Below, in pieces: positions 35,678-45,257 of a DNA stretch of 64,000 nt (positions are counted from its first letter, which is position 1; each line of letters starts with the position of its first letter). The position numbers and the translations under genes are program-made. Below the pieces are notes generated by a model. It searched no databases. It worked only from the letters and a program-made list of their open reading frames with translations, and was not told where the DNA came from. The stretch is from Methanomethylovorans hollandica DSM 15978 (GTDB lineage Archaea > Halobacteriota > Methanosarcinia > Methanosarcinales > Methanosarcinaceae), in NCBI RefSeq assembly GCF_000328665.1, contig NC_019977.1, positions 248,001 through 312,000 on the forward strand. Reading direction: 5' to 3'.

Positions 35678-35815
35678 TTTAATCTCCTTTGTATTGGATT
35701 AAACATAATAAATCTCCTTAGTAATAATCGTATTGCAATCTCTGCGAACAAAATGGTTATGTGCCATCATGGGCAATCTGGTCTTATAATTAGGATAAAA
35801 CATTCATAGTAGGTG

Positions 35816-37012
35816 ATGTTCCTGCCCTCTCTTGAACAATGGATCATACAAAAGCGACGCGAGTTTCACAGGTATCCTGAACTAAGCTTCAATGAATGTA
35901 TGACTCAGAAGAGAATAATGGATTCTCTTAAGGAGTTTGGTCTTGAAAGCAGTTCTATAGCTGGTACCGGTGTTGTGGCAGAGATCACGGGCAATGGTCC
36001 AGGGCCCTGTATTGCAATACGTGCTGATACAGATGCTCTGCCAATACAGGAGGAGGAAAGTGATCACAATGGCGAATATATCTCTTGCCACAAAGGGGTC
36101 ATGCACGCATGCGGCCACGATGGCCATACAGCAATTGTATTGGGTGTGGCCCGCATGCTCTTTGAAAAGAGGCATGAGTTCTCTGGTAAAGTTAGGTTAA
36201 TATTCCAACCTGCGGAGGAACAATATCCAGGGGGTGCCTGTCAGGTCATTGAACATGGGGGGCTTGAAGGTGTCGATGCTATTATAGGTCTTCACATCTT
36301 CGGTGATGTGGATGTCGGTAATGTGCGCTTCTGCCCAGGTCCTTTTATGGCAAGTTCCAATGATTTCAGTGTCAGGATCATAGGAAAGGGTGGACACGTA
36401 TCAACACCTGGGTACTGTGTGAACCCCATTGAAATGGCTGCTGATGTTATATCTAGGGCAAGGCTGGAAAGTGCCAGGAAGGTTGATCCATCCAGACATG
36501 TCTTTGGCTTTGGAGCGGTCACCGGTGGTACCCGCTCAAACATAATACCTGACGAAGTGCAGATATTCGGAAGTTTCAGGACATTTAATGAAATGGATAC
36601 AGTAACGATTGAAAATGCGTTGGAGAATATACTAGGCTCTATCATGAATAAATATTCCGATAAAGATCTTGCTGGTGTTCCATCTTATGAGCTGGATGTG
36701 TTGCACGGTTACCCTGTACTTGTGAACAATCCAGATTTTACGGCAGCAGCCAGCAGGCTACTTAAGCAGTTATTCGTAAATGTGGATGATAATGCATCTC
36801 CTATCTTCGGCTCCGAGGATTTTGCTTATTATTTACGTCAGGTGCCTGGTATGTTCCTGTTTCTGGGTACCCGCAATCCGGAGAAAGATATTATAGAAAA
36901 CAACCATTCCAGCAGTTTTGATCTGGATGAAGCTGTCCTTATGCAGGGTGTGCAAATACTCTGTTCTATTGCTCTTGATTTCTTGAAAAAGCCAGAGGAA
37001 TATATCTATTGA
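35816..37012 (+). CDS. M20-family amidohydrolase (N-acyl-amino-acid/hippurate type)
   Basis: Metallopeptidase that removes acyl groups from amino acids, about 398 residues. Metal-binding and catalytic segments are visible: RADTDALPIQEE, MHACGHDGHTA, PAEEQYPGG and GSEDFAYYLRQ. The substrate is not known; N-acetyl-amino acids are likely. The ATG at 35816 or the adjacent GTG at 35813 may start it. Its TGA overlaps the TTG of the following GNAT gene. Confidence 0.9.
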   Translation: MFLPSLEQWIIQKRREFHRYPELSFNECMTQKRIMDSLKEFGLESSSIAGTGVVAEITGNGPGPCIAIRADTDALPIQEEESDHNGEYISCHKGVMHACGHDGHTAIVLGVARMLFEKRHEFSGKVRLIFQPAEEQYPGGACQVIEHGGLEGVDAIIGLHIFGDVDVGNVRFCPGPFMASSNDFSVRIIGKGGHVSTPGYCVNPIEMAADVISRARLESARKVDPSRHVFGFGAVTGGTRSNIIPDEVQIFGSFRTFNEMDTVTIENALENILGSIMNKYSDKDLAGVPSYELDVLHGYPVLVNNPDFTAAASRLLKQLFVNVDDNASPIFGSEDFAYYLRQVPGMFLFLGTRNPEKDIIENNHSSSFDLDEAVLMQGVQILCSIALDFLKKPEEYIY

Positions 37013-37449
37013 TCATAAAGGTTTTTTCCCCGTTACTTAATTCTTCCGTAAAAAAATTCGTGGTGAGCGTACTGGCATCCGAAGGTTTTGCTTACGATAT
37101 AGAGAAGGATCTTGATCTGGATAATATTTCAGCAAATTACCTTGAGGATGGAGGTATCTTTTATGTGGCTTTCACAAAGGGTAGAATTATCGGCACCTGT
37201 GCTGTGAAAAAGAGAAGTGAGGGAAAATGTGAAGTCAAGAGGCTGTATGTTCACAAGGATTTCAGAAGATTGGGAATTGGTTCTGAACTCCTGGGGAAAG
37301 CTCTGCAATTTGCAAGCGAGCATTATAATACAGTAACCCTAAAAACCAATACTTCTCTTGGGCCAGCTATTACTTTATACTTAAAGACCGGCTTTTCAGT
37401 GCAAAAAGAAGAAAAAGAAGTCATATATCTTACCATGGATATGCGCTGA
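37009..37449 (+). CDS. GNAT-family N-acetyltransferase
   Basis: A 146-residue acetyltransferase with the acetyl-CoA loop VKRLYVHKDFRRLGIGSELL (R-x-x-G-I-G/A pattern) and the final LYLKTGFSVQKEEKEVIYLTMDM. TTG at 37009 overlaps the stop of the M20 amidohydrolase gene, so the two are translationally coupled, pairing a deacylase and an acetyltransferase. The acceptor is unknown. Confidence 0.85.
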   Translation: MIIKVFSPLLNSSVKKFVVSVLASEGFAYDIEKDLDLDNISANYLEDGGIFYVAFTKGRIIGTCAVKKRSEGKCEVKRLYVHKDFRRLGIGSELLGKALQFASEHYNTVTLKTNTSLGPAITLYLKTGFSVQKEEKEVIYLTMDMR

Positions 37450-37454
37450 GCAGT

Positions 37455-37907
37455 TCACTCTATAGTTTTGATCAGAGCTATCTCATCACAGTCAGGAAAC
37501 TTAGGGCAGTTTATGCAGCCACTCCATACTTTATGAGGGAGTGTAGATTTGTCCGCTCTTACAAATCCATGTTTTTCGAAAAATTGTGGCACATAAGTGA
37601 GGGTGAATATCCTTTTTATATGCAGTTCGTGCGCATCTCCCATGCAGGCATTAAGCAATTGGGATCCTATTCCCTGTCGGGCATATTCAGGTTTCACAGC
37701 GAAAGAAAGTACCTCTGCCAGGTCTTCCCATACTACTTGCAGGGCACAGCATCCTATTACCTCGCCATCCTTCTCGTATACATAGAAACTGCGGATGTAC
37801 TGGTACAGCTCATTGTATGATCGGGGAAGCATCTTCTCCTGTTTCGCATATGCATTTATGATGTTCTTCATTGCTTCGACATCTTTGACAGTGGCCTTAC
37901 GGATCAT
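37455..37907 (-). CDS. GNAT acetyltransferase, N-acetylglutamate-synthase-like
   Basis: A 150-residue GNAT protein, MIRKATVKDVEAMKNIINAYA, with acetyl-CoA loop KPEYARQGIGSQLL and FFEKHGF. The C-terminal cysteine pattern SGCINCPKFPDCDE and the phrase LPRSYNELYQYIRSFYV are typical of archaeal ArgA-like acetyltransferases. An N-acetylglutamate synthase role feeding ArgB is plausible but not proven. Single gene; convergent with the previous acetyltransferase. Confidence 0.82.
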   Translation of the reverse strand: MIRKATVKDVEAMKNIINAYAKQEKMLPRSYNELYQYIRSFYVYEKDGEVIGCCALQVVWEDLAEVLSFAVKPEYARQGIGSQLLNACMGDAHELHIKRIFTLTYVPQFFEKHGFVRADKSTLPHKVWSGCINCPKFPDCDEIALIKTIE

Positions 37908-37950
37908 TAGATGATTCTCCTCGATCTGCTGATATTTGAAAAAAGTATAG

Positions 37951-38025
37951 CGAGCGTGAAGGGATTTGAACCCCTGGCTTGCAGCTTAGGAGGCTGCCGC
38001 CATATCCTGGCTAGGCCACACGCTC
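37951..38025 (-). tRNA. tRNA-Arg (CCT)
   Basis: The minus strand gives acceptor GAGCGTG/CACGCTC, anticodon arm GCAGC-CTCCTAA-GCTGC with anticodon CCT, and T arm CAGGG-TTCAAAT-CCCTT. Discriminator G, no encoded CCA, no intron. It reads AGG codons. Confidence 0.95.
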
Positions 38026-38260
38026 TCTTTGACTTTCACTCTCCTAATAACATCCAATATCTTAAATCTATTGGTACGAACTGGTTTGCTTAGTAGTTAT
38101 TTATTCCTTTTTATACATGATTTCTGTCGGTCAGTTTTGATTAAATTATTTTTATACTGTGGGATTGTTTCTGTTCGAAAATTTCCGTACCTTAAGTAAT
38201 TGCTATATATTCTTAATTATAACATATCCTCTGGATATTAAACTATTATGGAGATTTCCA

Positions 38261-38740
38261 ATGAGATCGAATCATTTACTAATACTCATATCTGTCGCAC
38301 TGATAATTCTAATCTCAGGCTGTTCCTGTCAGACCACTATTGTTTCCAATGAGTCTGAGAATACAAGCGAGAATCAGACACCTTCTCCTGGAGTGAACAA
38401 TGAAGAATTCATAACCGGTGTGGCATCTATCAGTAATGTGCAGGTGTTAGTACTGGAATCTTTTCCTGTACAGGTGAATGTGGAAGCTACAGGTTATCTT
38501 CCCGATGGCTGCACAACCATTGGCAATGCCACTGTCAGGAAAGATGGCAACACATTCTATGTGGAGATCGGCACAATACGCCCCCGGGATGCCTTATGTA
38601 CGCAGGCACTGGTGCCTTTCACAAAGTCCGTGTCTCTTGATGTGTACGGTCTGGAGAAAGGTGTCTACAATGTAGATGTGAATGGCAAGACCGCGTCTTT
38701 TGAACTTTCTGTTGATAATATCCTTTCGGATAATTCCTGA
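38261..38740 (+). CDS. Lipoprotein of unknown function (159 aa)
   Basis: A secreted lipoprotein: signal peptide 1-20 ending in the lipobox LISG-C21, then a serine/asparagine-rich linker and a compact beta-rich domain (SNVQVLVLESFPVQVNVEATGYLPDGCTTIGN). The ATG at 38261 is chosen because GGAG lies 7 bases upstream and gives a normal signal peptide; upstream codons are leader. I recall similar small lipoproteins in bacteria and archaea but cannot name a function. Confidence 0.72.
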   Translation: MRSNHLLILISVALIILISGCSCQTTIVSNESENTSENQTPSPGVNNEEFITGVASISNVQVLVLESFPVQVNVEATGYLPDGCTTIGNATVRKDGNTFYVEIGTIRPRDALCTQALVPFTKSVSLDVYGLEKGVYNVDVNGKTASFELSVDNILSDNS

Positions 38741-38816
38741 AAATGTGGCCTCTGCCAGATGGCCATTTTTATTTATCTTTCAAACCTGCCGCTGTGATCA
38801 TTCAGGTACTGTAAAG

Positions 38817-39716
38817 TTAGTTGTCTTCCATCACTACTTTTATCTTTTCCGCGAATTCCTTGTTCTGTACGACATTCAGATGGATACCCAGCATTTCAGG
38901 GGGGAATCCCAGGGCAAGCCCGAGAAGCTGGGAATAATGCAGCACAGGTGTACTATAGTCTTTACCAAATGCTTTTTCTATCTCCTGCTGACCTGCGTCC
39001 AGTTGCATGTGGCAGAATGGACATGCATTGACTATGCAATCAACACCCGCCTCTTTTATCTTTGATAATTTGTGTTCTGCCATTGCAAGAGATCTTTCTT
39101 TATGTCCGGATCGCATACCCCCCCCGGCTCCACAGCATTCCATCTTATCAGAGTATTCAACGCTCATGCAACCTGTAGCTTCCACAAGTTCATCAAAGAA
39201 ACGTGGTCTTTCAAAACTGCCAAGTCCCCTGTCCCTGGATGGTTTTATAAGATGGCATCCGTAGTGAACTGCTACTTTCAGTCCAAGAGTTTTCTCAACG
39301 GCTTCTTTTATCTTCCCTGTTCCAATATCTGAGTAAAGAAATTCGGCTATATGGCGCACATCTATTGTTCCTTTGAACTGGCGGTCTATCTCTCCCAGGA
39401 ATCCATTTGTCTTTTCCCTCAGCTCGTCGTTTTCCTTCAATGTGTGGTTTGCATCTGCAAGAGATCCAAAACAACCGTTACATATGGTAAGAAGGTCGCG
39501 CTGCATATCCTCTCCAAGTGTAAGGTTGCGCCCCGCCACTGCCAGCCAGGTAGGGCTGTCAAATGAACGGAATACTCCGGGTGCAGGGCAGCAGGAAGCT
39601 CCGGGCAGGTCAGTGCAGTCAATGTCCAGCTTTGCAAGGCATAGCCTTGTGGCCATCTCTATGCCCGGATATCTGTTAGGGATAACGCATCCCAGAAAAA
39701 GTGCAAGTGGTGCCAT
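38817..39716 (-). CDS. hdrB: Heterodisulfide reductase subunit B (HdrB family)
   Basis: Catalytic-type subunit carrying the unusual CCG-domain iron-sulfur clusters that cleave the CoM-S-S-CoB disulfide. The 299-residue protein has two cysteine-rich CCG sets: GASCCPAPG with CNGCFG, and YGCHLIKP, ECCGAGGG with ACPFCHMQLD. It pairs with hdrC 19 bases upstream. No hdrA is in the window, so this is the cytoplasmic HdrBC half whose HdrA partner is elsewhere. Confidence 0.93.
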   Translation of the reverse strand: MAPLALFLGCVIPNRYPGIEMATRLCLAKLDIDCTDLPGASCCPAPGVFRSFDSPTWLAVAGRNLTLGEDMQRDLLTICNGCFGSLADANHTLKENDELREKTNGFLGEIDRQFKGTIDVRHIAEFLYSDIGTGKIKEAVEKTLGLKVAVHYGCHLIKPSRDRGLGSFERPRFFDELVEATGCMSVEYSDKMECCGAGGGMRSGHKERSLAMAEHKLSKIKEAGVDCIVNACPFCHMQLDAGQQEIEKAFGKDYSTPVLHYSQLLGLALGFPPEMLGIHLNVVQNKEFAEKIKVVMEDN

Positions 39717-39735
39717 TTTTATCTCCAGTTCATAA

Positions 39736-40218
39736 CTATTGGTCTATGATCTTTGCCAACTTACAGGCATTAAGAAGCTTTTTGACCTCATTCAAGGCTT
39801 CAGGGTCCTTATACACTGTTTCGGGCAATCTTTCCAGTCCGAGTTCTTCTCTTTTATTCATGTTCATCTCATCTATAGGCACAGCGTGTCCATATTCCAG
39901 GAGCAGTTCTATTACTTGCTTATGCTCAGGCAATATAATACCCTCGTGGGCTGCAATGGACCGGATCCTGAGGATGACATCTACTATGTCAATGCGGCGT
40001 GGGCAGCGCTCCTGGCAGTTATAACATGTGGTACACATCCAGAGCTCCTTATCTTCAAGTACATCCTGGGATCTCATGGCATGCCTAATGAGTCTGCGTA
40101 CATTCAGGCTGGTGTGGCGACCAGAGGGGCAGCTTCCAGTACACATTCCACATTGCATGCACTTCAATATGTCTATGCCTGCTTCTTTCAGTTGTTCCTG
40201 TACATTGTTCTCTTTCAT
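39736..40218 (-). CDS. hdrC: Heterodisulfide reductase subunit C (HdrC family)
   Basis: Electron-transfer subunit with two 4Fe-4S clusters (CMQCGMCTGSCPSG and CTTCYNCQERCPR), 160 residues. It passes electrons from HdrA to HdrB. It is the first gene of the hdrC-hdrB pair. The long T-rich plus-strand sequence at 40240-40350 between it and glnA is A-rich on its coding strand and must hold its promoter. Confidence 0.93.
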   Translation of the reverse strand: MKENNVQEQLKEAGIDILKCMQCGMCTGSCPSGRHTSLNVRRLIRHAMRSQDVLEDKELWMCTTCYNCQERCPRRIDIVDVILRIRSIAAHEGIILPEHKQVIELLLEYGHAVPIDEMNMNKREELGLERLPETVYKDPEALNEVKKLLNACKLAKIIDQ

Positions 40219-40362
40219 GTTCTGACCATTAATTTATTTCCTATTGCTTATAAACTGTTCTCGCAAATCTGTTCCTTTTACTTCCTCTGTTTTTTTTATT
40301 TTTTTAAATTCTCTGCTTTCTATGTATTTGTTTTTTTCTTTCTGGCAGCATTTTGAAAAAGA

Positions 40363-40394
40363 TTTATATATTATGAAGTAGGTAATAGGTTACT
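40363..40394 (+). promoter_or_regulatory. glnA promoter with NrpR-like operator
   Basis: TTTATATA (40363-40370) is a good TATA box. Eleven bases on, GGTAATAGGTTACT (40381-40394) is one base short of GGTA-N6-TACC, the operator I recall for the nitrogen repressor NrpR in Methanosarcina. Its position between the TATA box and the expected start (about 40392) is where a repressor would block transcription. glnA is a standard NrpR target. Confidence 0.5.
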
Positions 40395-40416
40395 GAATAC
40401 CCAAGAGGTTATAGGA

Positions 40417-41754
40417 ATGACAGAAAATGGAATAACCAAAGAGGAAGTATTGCAGCAAGTTGCAGAAAATGATGTAAAGTTCATAAGGACACAGTTCACT
40501 GATACTCTCGGTATCATCAAAAGCTGGGCAATTCCTGCAGAGGATCTTGAGGGAGCTTTCAAGGACGGTGTTATGTTTGACGGATCCTCAATAGAGGGTT
40601 TCGCAAGGATCGAAGAATCCGACATGATGCTCATGCCCGACCCATCCACTTTCAGGATACTGCCCTGGAGGCCAAAGGAAGGCTCAGTGGCCCGTATCAT
40701 TGGCGATGTAAAGAAGCCAGATGGTACTCCTTTCGAAGGTGATCCCAGGTATGTCCTGAAGCAAGCCATGGACGATGCTGCAAAAATGGGTTATACAATG
40801 AATGTAGGTCCGGAGCTTGAGTTTTTCCTGTTCAAGCTGGACGCAGAAGGTAACCCCACAACACATCTGACCGACCATGGGGGATACTTCGACTTCGCCC
40901 CTCTGGACAAGGCACAGGATGTAAGGAGAGACATCGATTTCGCCCTTGAGGTAATGGGCTTTAAGCTGGAAGCTTCTCACCATGAGGTAGCTCCTTCACA
41001 GCACGAGATAAACTTCAGGTTCGGTGACATGCTTTCTACGGCAGACAAGGTAATTACCTTCAAGTATGTGGCAAAGTCCATTGCTTACCACAAGGGATAT
41101 TATATATCCTTCATGCCAAAGCCTCTGTTCGGTGTGAACGGTTCAGGTATGCATACTAACCAGTCCCTGATGATGAACGGCAAAAACGCGTTCTATGACT
41201 CCGATGCACCAAATGGACTCTCACAGACGTCCATGTATTATATAGGAGGCATGCTGAAATATATTAGAGAGTTTGCTGCAGTCACCAACTCAACCGTGAA
41301 CTCCTACAAGAGACTTGTGCCTGGGTATGAAGCCCCTATATACGTAACATGGTCTGCTTCCAACAGGAGCTCTCTTATCAGGATCCCTGCAACAAGAGGC
41401 ATTGGCACAAGGGTCGAGCTAAGGTGCCCCGACCCTGCGTGTAACCCATACCTTGCATTCGCCCTGATGCTGCGTGCTGGTCTTGATGGTATAAAGAACA
41501 AGATCGAGCCACCAGAAGCCACAAACGTGAACATCTTCAAGCTCAGTGAAGAAGAGCGTGCTAAGCGAGGTATCCAGTCTCTCCCCGGCAGCCTGAAGGA
41601 GGCTCTTGATCTCATGCGTGGCAGCAAGTTCACAAAGGAGGCTCTTGGTGAACATGTCTTCAATGGTTTCCTTAAGGCAAAGAATGCTGAATGGGATTCA
41701 TACAAGTCACAGGTTCACCAGTGGGAACTGGACAACTACCTGAGCATATTGTAA
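40417..41754 (+). CDS. glnA: Glutamine synthetase (first copy)
   Basis: Makes glutamine from glutamate, ammonia and ATP. The 445-residue type I enzyme has MFDGSSIEGFARIEESDM, the metal-site NVGPELEFFLF, and SASNRSSLIRIPATRG (substrate and active-site arginine). It lies directly upstream of the glutamate synthase operon, with which it forms the GS-GOGAT pathway, and is probably repressed by NrpR when nitrogen is plentiful. A second, clearly different copy is at 46706-48034. Confidence 0.96.
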   Translation: MTENGITKEEVLQQVAENDVKFIRTQFTDTLGIIKSWAIPAEDLEGAFKDGVMFDGSSIEGFARIEESDMMLMPDPSTFRILPWRPKEGSVARIIGDVKKPDGTPFEGDPRYVLKQAMDDAAKMGYTMNVGPELEFFLFKLDAEGNPTTHLTDHGGYFDFAPLDKAQDVRRDIDFALEVMGFKLEASHHEVAPSQHEINFRFGDMLSTADKVITFKYVAKSIAYHKGYYISFMPKPLFGVNGSGMHTNQSLMMNGKNAFYDSDAPNGLSQTSMYYIGGMLKYIREFAAVTNSTVNSYKRLVPGYEAPIYVTWSASNRSSLIRIPATRGIGTRVELRCPDPACNPYLAFALMLRAGLDGIKNKIEPPEATNVNIFKLSEEERAKRGIQSLPGSLKEALDLMRGSKFTKEALGEHVFNGFLKAKNAEWDSYKSQVHQWELDNYLSIL

Positions 41755-41770
41755 GGGTAATATCCCTTAC
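41751..41770 (+). terminator. Hairpin after glnA
   Basis: GTAAGGG-TAATAT-CCCTTAC is a perfect 7-bp stem with six-base loop that includes the glnA stop codon, followed by AT-rich sequence. It may end or stabilise the glnA transcript. Confidence 0.45.
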
Positions 41771-41948
41771 ATATAACTTTATTTCATTGTCCTTATGGAC
41801 GTTAGATGCCAATTGCTTTTAGTTTGGCTCTTATCTATTGAAGATCATCTCAAATGAACGACGAAAACAGGCCTTTTATGGATATTTGCATGGTTAGTCC
41901 GCAAAAGGCAAATTGATGTATCTCCAAAAACAGTTCTTAGTGGTAAAT

Positions 41949-43001
41949 ATGTGCGGAATTATAGGCGTTATAGACCGGGGCCAGTCTGGCATGGACGGCT
42001 CAGGTATAAAAGAGGCCCTCAGCCTGATGAACGAACGAGGAAGTGGAGAAGGTGCGGGTTATGTAGCTTATGGCATATACCCGGATTATCCGGATTATTA
42101 TGCTCTTCATGTCTTCTATGACAACTTAGTAGAGCCGAAAAAGAAGGTAGATGACCTGCTCGAAAAGTGGGGACGCGTATTTCAACAGGAAGAGATCCCT
42201 ACCTATGAGCAACCCGGCCTTAGGAAGAAACATATTCCTTGGCGGTATTTCTATAAGCCTCATAAGGATCTTGTGGTAGGCAGTTCCACACCTGAAGATG
42301 ATCTTGTAAAGACACTTGTGATGGATATCAACTCCCGTATAGATGGTGCTCTGGTGTTCTCTTCAGGGATCAACATGGGAGTGTTCAAAGCGGCTGGCTG
42401 GCCGGAGGATGTTGCGAATTTTTACCGCATACAGGATTACAAGGGTTACATATGGCTTGCTCATAACCGTTATCCAACGAACACTCCAGGTTGGTGGGGA
42501 GGCGCCCATCCATTCAATCTGCTTGACTGGTCAGTGGTCCACAATGGCGAGATCACTTCTTACGGTACTAACAGGCAGTATGTGGAAAGCAATGGCTACA
42601 AGTGTACTATGTCCACGGATACCGAGGTTGTAGCTTACCTCTTTGATATTCTGGGCAGGCGCCATGGATTATCTGAAGATCTGGTTGTCAAGGCTTTGGC
42701 TCCTCCTTTCTGGGATGAGATCGATGCAATGCCCGAAAGACAGCGGAAGATAGATCACGCCATGCGTCTCACATACGGGGCTGCCCAGATGAATGGACCT
42801 TTTGCCATAGTTGTGGCTACCAGCCAGGGTATAGTAGGGTTCACTGACCGTATCAAGCTACGTCCTTTGGTCGTGGCTGAGAACGGAAACAAGCTCTATA
42901 TCTCCAGCGAGGAGGCAGCTATCAGAGTGATGGACCCGGATGTGCAGAACATCCGTATGCCTAGGGCAGGCGAACCGGTCATAGGGAGGGTTATTGTATG
43001 A
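41949..43001 (+). CDS. Glutamate synthase glutaminase domain protein
   Basis: Class II amidotransferase part of archaeal split glutamate synthase, 350 residues. Mature Cys2 nucleophile follows the ATG at 41949 (MCGIIGVID); an upstream TTG or ATG would bury it, so this start is required. Family features are LAHNRYPTNTPG and VVHNGEITSYG. It releases ammonia from glutamine for the next subunit, whose gene overlaps its stop by four bases. Confidence 0.93.
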   Translation: MCGIIGVIDRGQSGMDGSGIKEALSLMNERGSGEGAGYVAYGIYPDYPDYYALHVFYDNLVEPKKKVDDLLEKWGRVFQQEEIPTYEQPGLRKKHIPWRYFYKPHKDLVVGSSTPEDDLVKTLVMDINSRIDGALVFSSGINMGVFKAAGWPEDVANFYRIQDYKGYIWLAHNRYPTNTPGWWGGAHPFNLLDWSVVHNGEITSYGTNRQYVESNGYKCTMSTDTEVVAYLFDILGRRHGLSEDLVVKALAPPFWDEIDAMPERQRKIDHAMRLTYGAAQMNGPFAIVVATSQGIVGFTDRIKLRPLVVAENGNKLYISSEEAAIRVMDPDVQNIRMPRAGEPVIGRVIV

Positions 43002-44509
43002 CTCTGGGCAGTGTACCTCTGCGGTATAAGGTAAGCATCGACCGTGACCAGTGTATGCAGTGTATGCGCTGTGTGGATAATTGTTCCTATGGTGTTTACA
43101 GGGTGGAGGGCGACAAGATCCTTATCGACTCCCGCAAATGCACTGCCTGCCACCGTTGTATTTCCATGTGTCCCAGAGATGCTATCAATCTTCAGGAGAG
43201 GCCCGTGGATTACCGTAGCCATCCCTTGTGGACAGCCCAGACAAGAGAGGATATTATCAATCAGGCCCGCACTGGCAAGATAATCCTTGCAGGTATGGGT
43301 AATGCACTTGATTATCCTATAATCTTCGACAGGCTGGTATTGGATGCCTGCCAGGTGACAAATCCTAGTATTGATCCTCTGAGGGAGCCCATGGAACTGC
43401 GCACATACCTGGGTAAGAAGCCTTCAAGGCTTGAATTCAGAAAGAACGATGAAGGTGATGTGGAACTTGTCACGGAGCTTGCCCCTAATCTGAAGCTTGA
43501 AACACCTATCATGATAGGCCACATGAGTTACGGTGCTATCAGTCTCAATACCCAGATAAGCCTCGCAAAGGCAGTGACCGAAATGGGTACTTTCATGGGT
43601 ACAGGTGAAGGTGGAATGCATAAGGCCCTGCATCCTTATCAGGATCACACCATCGTTCAGGTGGCTTCAGGGCGTTTTGGTGTTGACATCGATTATCTTG
43701 AACGTGGCGCAGCCATTGAGATCAAGATCGGACAGGGTGCCAAGCCAGGCATAGGCGGTCACCTGCCCGGTGAAAAAGTATGCGTTGATGTGTCCTGCAC
43801 CCGTATGATCCCCCTGGGTTCAGACGCTATAAGTCCGGCACCTCATCATGATATATATAGTATAGAGGATCTGGCACAATTGGTCAGGAGCCTTAAGGAA
43901 GCTACAGAATGGAAGAAGCCAGTGTTCGTAAAGATCGCAGCTGTACACAACGTAGCAGCCATAGCTGCAGGTATTGCACGTTCGTCAGCAGATGCCGTTG
44001 TAATTGATGGTTTCCGTGGCGGGACAGGTGCAGCTCCTAAAGTGTTCAGGGACAATGTAGGCATACCCATAGAGGCAGCTATAGCCGCTGTAGATCACAA
44101 GCTGAGTGATCAGGGTGTGAGAAATGAGGTTTCCATTATTGCAAGCGGAGGTATACGCAACAGTGCAGACCTTGCAAAATCCATTGCTCTGGGAGCGGAT
44201 GCAGTATATATCGGAACAGCTTCCCTGATTGCTCTTGGATGCCGGGTGTGTGGTAACTGCTACCGTGGTCTGTGTCCCTGGGGCATAGCCACCCAACGGC
44301 AGGATCTGGTAGATCGTATCGATCCCGAGATAGGGGGAAGGAACGTTGCAAACCTTATCCATGCCTGGACACTGGAACTCAGTGAACTGATGGGTGCTGC
44401 TGGTTTGAATAGCATTGAAAGCCTCAGGGGTAATCGCGAGCGTTTGCGTGGATATATGCTGGATGAAGGCATGCTGAAAGTGCTGAATGTAGAACCGGTG
44501 GGGGCATAA
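42998..44509 (+). CDS. gltB: Glutamate synthase FMN/iron-sulfur catalytic subunit
   Basis: Central subunit of the archaeal glutamate synthase, 503 residues. Two N-terminal 4Fe-4S motifs (CMQCMRCVDNCSYG, CTACHRCISMCP) precede the FMN barrel (MIGHMSYGAISLNTQ, GEGGMHK, IKIGQGAKPGIGGHLPG, DGFRGGTGAAP). It reduces 2-oxoglutarate plus ammonia to glutamate. The cysteines near the end (CRVCGNCYRGLCPWG) belong to the 3Fe-4S site. Operon position is between the glutaminase and GXGXG subunits. Confidence 0.94.
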   Translation: MTLGSVPLRYKVSIDRDQCMQCMRCVDNCSYGVYRVEGDKILIDSRKCTACHRCISMCPRDAINLQERPVDYRSHPLWTAQTREDIINQARTGKIILAGMGNALDYPIIFDRLVLDACQVTNPSIDPLREPMELRTYLGKKPSRLEFRKNDEGDVELVTELAPNLKLETPIMIGHMSYGAISLNTQISLAKAVTEMGTFMGTGEGGMHKALHPYQDHTIVQVASGRFGVDIDYLERGAAIEIKIGQGAKPGIGGHLPGEKVCVDVSCTRMIPLGSDAISPAPHHDIYSIEDLAQLVRSLKEATEWKKPVFVKIAAVHNVAAIAAGIARSSADAVVIDGFRGGTGAAPKVFRDNVGIPIEAAIAAVDHKLSDQGVRNEVSIIASGGIRNSADLAKSIALGADAVYIGTASLIALGCRVCGNCYRGLCPWGIATQRQDLVDRIDPEIGGRNVANLIHAWTLELSELMGAAGLNSIESLRGNRERLRGYMLDEGMLKVLNVEPVGA

Positions 44510-44511
44510 AG

Positions 44512-45252
44512 ATGGAAAAGCTGGTCATTGATGCAAAAGGTATGCATTACACTCCGCTCAATAAGCAGATCCGACAGGCTGTAGCCGCCGGTGTTAAGGA
44601 GATCGAGATAAATAATGTGCTTGGGCAGCGTTTTATAGCCAACGGTCTCAGAGGTGATGTGAAAATTACCATCAATGGTATTCCCGGTGGTGATCTTTGT
44701 ATGTTCATGAATGGGCCGGAGTGTACTGTTCACGGGGATTGTGAACATGCTCCTGGAAACACTATGGATGGAGGGATGATCATCGTCCATGGCAGTGCAG
44801 GAGACGCTGTAGCTCACAGTATGCGTGGTGGTAAGGTGTATGTCCGGAATAATATAGGATACCGAGGCGGTATACACATGAAAGGATACGAATCTAAAAA
44901 GCCAACTCTTGTAATAGGTGGCATTTCTCATGCATTCCTTGGTGAATACATGGCTGGAGGTCTTATATTGGTCCTTGGTATGGGTTCACAGCCAATAATG
45001 AGGGACAGAGGTATCGGCAGCGGTATACACGGGGGAGAGATCGTGATCCGTGGAACTGTGGCTGACAGGCTTCTGGGAGTAGGTGCCAGGAAAACAGAGT
45101 TCACTGAAAGCGATCTTAAAAGGTTATCCCCGGTAATAGAGGATTTTTGTTCCAGGTTCGATCTAGATCCATCTCCTCTCATGAATACCAACTACACACG
45201 TATAGTGCCTTCAAGCACCAGGCCCTTTGCTGACAAATATACGTGGGAGTGA
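44512..45252 (+). CDS. Glutamate synthase GXGXG-domain subunit
   Basis: The beta-helix GXGXG domain, elsewhere the C-terminus of GltB, as a separate 246-residue protein. It shows repeated Gly-rich turns (GGDLCMFMNGPECTVHGD, GGMIIVHGSAGDAVAHSMRGG). It is structural, holding the domains together. Two bases after the FMN subunit gene and six before the FrhB-like gene. Confidence 0.93.
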   Translation: MEKLVIDAKGMHYTPLNKQIRQAVAAGVKEIEINNVLGQRFIANGLRGDVKITINGIPGGDLCMFMNGPECTVHGDCEHAPGNTMDGGMIIVHGSAGDAVAHSMRGGKVYVRNNIGYRGGIHMKGYESKKPTLVIGGISHAFLGEYMAGGLILVLGMGSQPIMRDRGIGSGIHGGEIVIRGTVADRLLGVGARKTEFTESDLKRLSPVIEDFCSRFDLDPSPLMNTNYTRIVPSSTRPFADKYTWE

Positions 45253-45257
45253 TTTAA

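Noticed and set aside
41913-41948. Upstream start for the glutamate synthase glutaminase
   Set aside because: Class II amidotransferases need cysteine right after the initiator methionine; only the ATG at 41949 provides it.
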